DNA of 64,000 nt from Geminicoccus harenae (GTDB lineage Bacteria > Pseudomonadota > Alphaproteobacteria > Geminicoccales > Geminicoccaceae), in assembly GCF_019800005.1 (NCBI RefSeq), contig NZ_JABGCL010000018.1:1-64000 (forward strand). Reading direction: 5' to 3'. Positions 60,361 to 64,000 of this stretch are shown one piece after another (the first letter of the stretch is position 1; each line of letters begins with the position of its first letter). Under the pieces are notes generated by a model. That model had not been told where the DNA came from. It searched no databases and saw only the letters and a list, made by a program, of their open reading frames with translations. The position numbers and the translations under genes were made by a program.

Positions 60361-60669
60361 TCAGCCCCGCATCAGGTTGATGTCCTCGACCTCGATACTG
60401 CCGCGGTTGCGGAAGTACACGACGACGATCGCCAGCCCGATCGCGGCCTCGGCGGCGGCGACGGTCAGGACGAACATCGTGAACACCTGCCCGACCAGGT
60501 CGTTCAGGTGGGCCGAGAACGCGACGAAGTTGATGTTGACCGAAAGCAGGATCAGCTCGATCGACATCAGGATGATGATGACGTTCTTCCGGTTCAGGAA
60601 GATGCCGAACACGCCCAGCGTGAACAGGATCGCGGCCAGCGTCAGGAAATGAGAAAGAGGAATCGCCAT
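60361..60669 (-). CDS. nuoK: NADH-quinone oxidoreductase subunit K
   Basis: A 102-residue, three-helix subunit. FTLGVFGIFLNRKNVIIILM and SIELILLSVNINFV carry the conserved Glu (SIELIL), and AAEAAIGLAIVV carries the second. ATG at 60669 shares its first base with the nuoJ stop (TGATG). Length is normal. Confidence 0.97.
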   Translation of the reverse strand: MAIPLSHFLTLAAILFTLGVFGIFLNRKNVIIILMSIELILLSVNINFVAFSAHLNDLVGQVFTMFVLTVAAAEAAIGLAIVVVYFRNRGSIEVEDINLMRG

Positions 60670-61277
60670 CACACGCCCGCCCCGGTGTCGACCTTGCGCA
60701 ACTCGACCGTGTCCTGCGGCCGGCGATGGACCTGCTCGGCGATGTCCTGGCGCCGCAGCGTGCCGCGCGGGCGCAGGGTCAGCATGATGGCACCGATGAT
60801 CGCCACCAGCAGGATCACCCCGGCTGTCTGGAACAGGTAGACATAGTCGGTATAGATCACCCGCCCCAGCGCTTCCGTGTTGGTGATGGACGGATCGCTC
60901 GGGATCGGCGCCGCGGTCTCGAACCCGCCGGCGAACGCCCAGCCGCCGGTGACCAGGATCAGCTCGGCCAGCAGGATCACGCCCACCAGCGCACCGATCG
61001 GCCAGTAGAGCCGGGCCCCCTCGCGCAACCGCCGGAAGTTCACGTCGAGCATCATGACGACGAACAGGAACAGGACCGCCACCGCGCCCACGTAGACGAC
61101 CACCAGGATCATCGCCAGGAACTCGGCGCCCAGCAGGAGGAACAGGCCCGCCGAGTTGAAGAAGGCCAGGATCAGGAACAGCACGGAATGGACCGGATTG
61201 CGTGAGGCGATCACCATCACGGCGCACCCGACCGTCACGGCCGACAGCAGGTAGAACAGAGCCAGTTCGATCGTCAT
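60669..61277 (-). CDS. nuoJ: NADH-quinone oxidoreductase subunit J
   Basis: A 202-residue membrane subunit with five helices. SRNPVHSVLFLILAFFNSAG and GAEFLAMILVVVYVGAVAVL contain the pi-bulge helix region of NuoJ. VMMLDVNF is also conserved. The C-terminal tail is basic and soluble. It lies 55 bp after nuoI. Confidence 0.96.
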   Translation of the reverse strand: MTIELALFYLLSAVTVGCAVMVIASRNPVHSVLFLILAFFNSAGLFLLLGAEFLAMILVVVYVGAVAVLFLFVVMMLDVNFRRLREGARLYWPIGALVGVILLAELILVTGGWAFAGGFETAAPIPSDPSITNTEALGRVIYTDYVYLFQTAGVILLVAIIGAIMLTLRPRGTLRRQDIAEQVHRRPQDTVELRKVDTGAGV

Positions 61278-61332
61278 CGTTCACCAACCACGAGGCCAGG
61301 GCCGGCCGGTCTATGTCGTTCGGGCATCATGC

Positions 61333-61821
61333 TCAGCGATACGGAGCATCGGCGGCGAGATTGGCCGCGATCTCGCGCTCCCAGCGATCGCCGTTCGCGA
61401 GCAGCCTCGCCTTGTTGTAGAACAGCTCTTCCCGCGTCTCCGTGGCGAACTCGAAGTTCGGCCCGAGCACGATCGCATCCACCGGGCAGGCCTCCTCGCA
61501 GAAGCCGCAATAGATGCACTTGGTCATGTCGATGTCGTAGCGGGTGGTCCGGCGGCTGCCATCCGCGCGCGGCTCCGATTCGATCACGATGCACTGGGCC
61601 GGGCAGACCGCCTCGCAGAGCTTGCAGGCGATGCAACGCTCTTCCCCGTTGGGATAGCGGCGCAGCACATGCTCTCCCCGGAAGCGCGGGCTGAGCGGCC
61701 CCTTCTCGTAGGGATAGTTGATCGTCACCTTCTTCTTGAACATGTAGCGCAGGGTCAGCGCGAAGCCCTGGACCAGTTCCTGCCAGAGGAAGGTGCGTGC
61801 CGCCCGGTCGAGTGCGGTCAT
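61333..61821 (-). CDS. nuoI: NADH-quinone oxidoreductase subunit I (2x[4Fe-4S] ferredoxin)
   Basis: A 162-residue peripheral-arm subunit carrying clusters N6a and N6b. Two motifs are complete: CIACKLCEAVCPAQC (about 62-76) and CIYCGFCEEACPVDA (about 101-115). The N-terminal amphipathic segment WQELVQGFALTLRYMF packs on the membrane arm. ATG at 61821 is chosen at the conserved N-terminus; the frame is open 24 codons further up. A 109-bp gap separates it from nuoH. Confidence 0.97.
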   Translation of the reverse strand: MTALDRAARTFLWQELVQGFALTLRYMFKKKVTINYPYEKGPLSPRFRGEHVLRRYPNGEERCIACKLCEAVCPAQCIVIESEPRADGSRRTTRYDIDMTKCIYCGFCEEACPVDAIVLGPNFEFATETREELFYNKARLLANGDRWEREIAANLAADAPYR

Positions 61822-61930
61822 TTCCTGTCGATCCCCACATCCCATATCGGCGCCGGCGCCCCGCAGTGTCTTGGGACTTTTCCGGCGCCGCATCCAATCG
61901 GCAACAAGGTCGTCGCTTGAAGCGACCGTC

Positions 61931-62941
61931 TCAATTCGGCAGCAGGTCGAACGCCACCAGGAAGCCCGAGGTCAGCACCACCCAGACCAGCGACAGGGGC
62001 AGGAACACCTTCCAGCCCAGCCGCATGAGCTGGTCGTAGCGGTAGCGCGGCAGCGTCGCACGGGCCCAGATGAACACGAACAGCACCAGGCAGATCTTGA
62101 GGATGAACCAGATCGGCCCCGGCACCCAGTTCAGGGGTGCGATGTCGAAGGGCGGCAGCCACCCCCCAAGGAACAGGATCGAGGCGATGGCGCTCATCAG
62201 GATCATGTTCGCGTACTCGCCGAGGAAGAACAGCGCGAACGCCATCGACGAGTATTCGACGTTGTAGCCCGTGACCAGGGTCGCCTCGTCCTCGGGCAGG
62301 TCGAACGGATGCCGGTTCGTTTCCGCCAGGATCGAGGCGAGGAACAGCATGAACATCGGGAAGTGCGGGATGAAGTACCACAGGCCCCGCTGTGCCTCGA
62401 CGATCGTGCTGAGGTTGAGCGATCCGGCACAGATCAGCACGCTCACGATGATCAGGCCGATCGAGATCTCGTAGGAGATCATCTGCGCCGAGCTGCGCAG
62501 CGCTCCCAGGAAGGCGTAGCGCGAATTGGACGCCCAGCCCGCCATGATGATGCCGTAGACACCCAGCGAGCTCACCGCCAGCAGGTAGAGCACGCCCACA
62601 TTGATGTCGGAGATCACCAGCCCGGCACCCATCGGGATCACCGCCCAGCCGATCATGGCCAGCGTGAAGGTGATCATCGGTGCCAGGATGAACACGACCT
62701 TGTTGGAGGTCGCGGGGATCACCGTTTCCTTGAGGAACAGCTTGGCCCCGTCGGCCAGCGGCTGGAGCAGGCCGAACGGGCCCACCGTCATCGGCCCCTG
62801 GCGGAGCTGCATGGCGCCGATCACCTTGCGCTCGGCATAGGTGAGATAGGCCACGGCCAGGAGCAGCGGCACCACGATCAGCAGGATCTGGCCGACGATG
62901 ATCAGGATGCTCAGGACGGCATCCAGAAGGGGCTCACCCAT
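61931..62941 (-). CDS. nuoH: NADH-quinone oxidoreductase subunit H
   Basis: A 336-residue subunit forming the quinone chamber and entry to the proton channel. AERKVIGAMQLRQGP, GLLQPLADGAKLFLKE, GWASNSRYAFLGALRSSAQMISYE (quoted in part as SNSRYAFLGALRSSAQM) and NRHPFDLPEDEATLVTGYN hold the charged residues of the E-channel. It overlaps nuoG by 8 nt. Confidence 0.97.
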   Translation of the reverse strand: MGEPLLDAVLSILIIVGQILLIVVPLLLAVAYLTYAERKVIGAMQLRQGPMTVGPFGLLQPLADGAKLFLKETVIPATSNKVVFILAPMITFTLAMIGWAVIPMGAGLVISDINVGVLYLLAVSSLGVYGIIMAGWASNSRYAFLGALRSSAQMISYEISIGLIIVSVLICAGSLNLSTIVEAQRGLWYFIPHFPMFMLFLASILAETNRHPFDLPEDEATLVTGYNVEYSSMAFALFFLGEYANMILMSAIASILFLGGWLPPFDIAPLNWVPGPIWFILKICLVLFVFIWARATLPRYRYDQLMRLGWKVFLPLSLVWVVLTSGFLVAFDLLPN

Positions 62942-64000
62942 GGGTCCCGGTCGCCTTGATCGAGTGCTCCGCCAGGCGGAGCTTGGTGCATTCGGCCATC
63001 ACCCCGGACGCCCGGGCGATCGCGTTGGTCTGGTAGTACTCGGTGATCGGCGACACGAACGGTGCCCGGTCGAACCCGAGATCGCCCGGCCCTGCCGCCC
63101 GCTCCCAGGCCGCCGGCACGATCACATCCGGCGTCGCTAGGAACGGGGCCAGCTCGGCCAGCCGTGCCCGCACCGCACCCAGCGTGTCCAGCTTCACGGT
63201 CACACCCAGCACATCGGACAGTGCCCGCAGGATCTTCCAGTCCTCGCGCGCCTCGCCGGGCGGCATGACCGCGAGCTTGGCCCGCTGCGGCCGGCCCTCG
63301 GTGTTCACATAGGTACCGTGCTTCTCGGTCCAGGCGGCCCCCGGCAGGATCACGTCGGCACGCGGGGCCGAGCGGTCGCCATGGTGGCCCTGGTAGATCA
63401 CGTGGACGTCCGGGCTCAGCCCGGACAGGTCCAGCTCGTCCGCACCGATCAGGAACAGGACATCGACGCCGCCGGCCAGCATGCCGGCCACGTCCAGCCC
63501 GCCGCCCTGCCCCGGCACCAGGCCCAGGTCCAGGCCGGCCACCCGCGAGGCCGCGTGATGGAGGACGTTGAAGCCGTTCCAGCCCTCGCTGATCGCACCG
63601 AACTCGTCGGCCACCCGCATCGCCAGGTCCAGCACCGCCAGCCCGTCCGCCCGTGCGGTGGCGCCGCTGCCCAGGATCACCATCGGGTTCTGGGCGGCGC
63701 GCAGCTCCTTGGCGAAGCCGATCCCGCCGGCCAGCAGGTCGGACAGGGTCTGCACGCCGGCACCCAGGTCCTGGACCTCGTAGGTCAGGTCGATCCCGGC
63801 CGCACCGATCCGCCCCACCGGCATCGGGATCTGCCGGCTGCGCTTGCGGATCCGGGCGTTCAGCACCGCCGCCTCGTGGCGCGGGTTGGTGCCGACCAGC
63901 AGGAACGCGTCGGCCCGCTCGATCCCCTCGATCGTGCTGTTGAACAGCCAGGAGGCGCGGGGTCCGTAGCCGAGCCTGCTGCCGTCCTGGCGGCAGTCGA
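62934..64000 (-). CDS. nuoG: NADH-quinone oxidoreductase subunit G, C-terminal part (cut by right edge)
   Basis: The frame is open from the right edge to the stop at 62934, giving at least 355 residues of a protein that is normally about 690. It belongs to the molybdopterin-oxidoreductase-like domain: DCRQDGSRLGYGPRASWLFN and FLLVGTNPRHEAAVLNARIR at the edge, RADVILPGAAWTEKHGTYVN and EGRPQRAKLAV further on. A Met-like GTG at 63866 is internal and not a start. The FeS-cluster domains of the N-terminus lie outside the window. Confidence 0.96.
   Translation of the reverse strand, partial: DCRQDGSRLGYGPRASWLFNSTIEGIERADAFLLVGTNPRHEAAVLNARIRKRSRQIPMPVGRIGAAGIDLTYEVQDLGAGVQTLSDLLAGGIGFAKELRAAQNPMVILGSGATARADGLAVLDLAMRVADEFGAISEGWNGFNVLHHAASRVAGLDLGLVPGQGGGLDVAGMLAGGVDVLFLIGADELDLSGLSPDVHVIYQGHHGDRSAPRADVILPGAAWTEKHGTYVNTEGRPQRAKLAVMPPGEAREDWKILRALSDVLGVTVKLDTLGAVRARLAELAPFLATPDVIVPAAWERAAGPGDLGFDRAPFVSPITEYYQTNAIARASGVMAECTKLRLAEHSIKATGTHG

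Noticed and set aside
63866..63866. GTG at 63866 as the start of an independent protein
   Set aside because: The frame continues to the window edge with conserved NuoG sequence, so this codon is internal.

Overview
The window is uniformly GC-rich and reads as the chromosome of an alphaproteobacterium, most likely Rhodospirillales/Geminicoccales-like. The grounds are gene order and family types: rpsB-tsf-pyrH-frr-uppS-cdsA-dxr-rseP-bamA-ompH-lpxD-fabZ-lpxA-lpxI-lpxB, LpxI instead of LpxH, a short prolyl-tRNA synthetase, DUF1467, RNase J, and nuoG-N followed by birA. Almost all of it is core genome. No tRNA, rRNA, CRISPR array or complete mobile element was recognised.

Layout. 1-437: the 3' end of an IS5-type transposase and an AT-rich junction. 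476-6560 (minus): a dipeptide/oligopeptide-type ABC importer (binding protein, two permeases, two ATPases) followed by an FAH-family hydrolase. 6701-7671 (plus): upp and an AroQ chorismate mutase. 7693-10559 (minus): an SDR dehydrogenase and the polyhydroxybutyrate precursor genes phaB and phaA. 10827-11561: a secreted PRC-barrel protein behind a general-stress (EcfG-type) promoter. 11629-15535: aspS, rnd and an NAD-dependent epimerase. 15485-30128 (minus): one long envelope/translation block, with many 1-8 nt overlaps between genes, that makes lipid A, outer-membrane assembly factors, isoprenoid and phospholipid precursors, and translation factors. 30302-35598: a mixed set (secreted protein of unknown function, DMT transporter, MtgA, degenerate nuclease-like protein, O-methyltransferase, Tat-type metallophosphoesterase).

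36142-43096 is the accessory highlight: three co-directional genes preceded by about 540 bp of AT-richer non-coding DNA. They encode a 2,4-diaminobutyrate aminotransferase, a single-module membrane-bound Pls/PosA-type nonribosomal peptide synthetase (adenylation, carrier protein, then six membrane segments around three hexapeptide-type domains), and a secreted beta-barrel-like protein with two extremely acidic Asp/Glu tracts. I infer a system that makes a cationic poly(diaminobutyrate) (or poly-lysine-like) polymer and handles it with a polyanionic outer-membrane partner. This is the best candidate in the window for an undescribed system.

43197-54326 (minus): dnaE, an SPW-repeat membrane protein (second EcfG-type promoter), lolD-lolC-proS, a lipoprotein aldose dehydrogenase, DUF1467, methylmalonyl-CoA epimerase and RNase J. 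54677-64000 (minus): birA and respiratory complex I nuoN-M-L-K-J-I-H and the C-terminal part of nuoG, which runs off the right edge.
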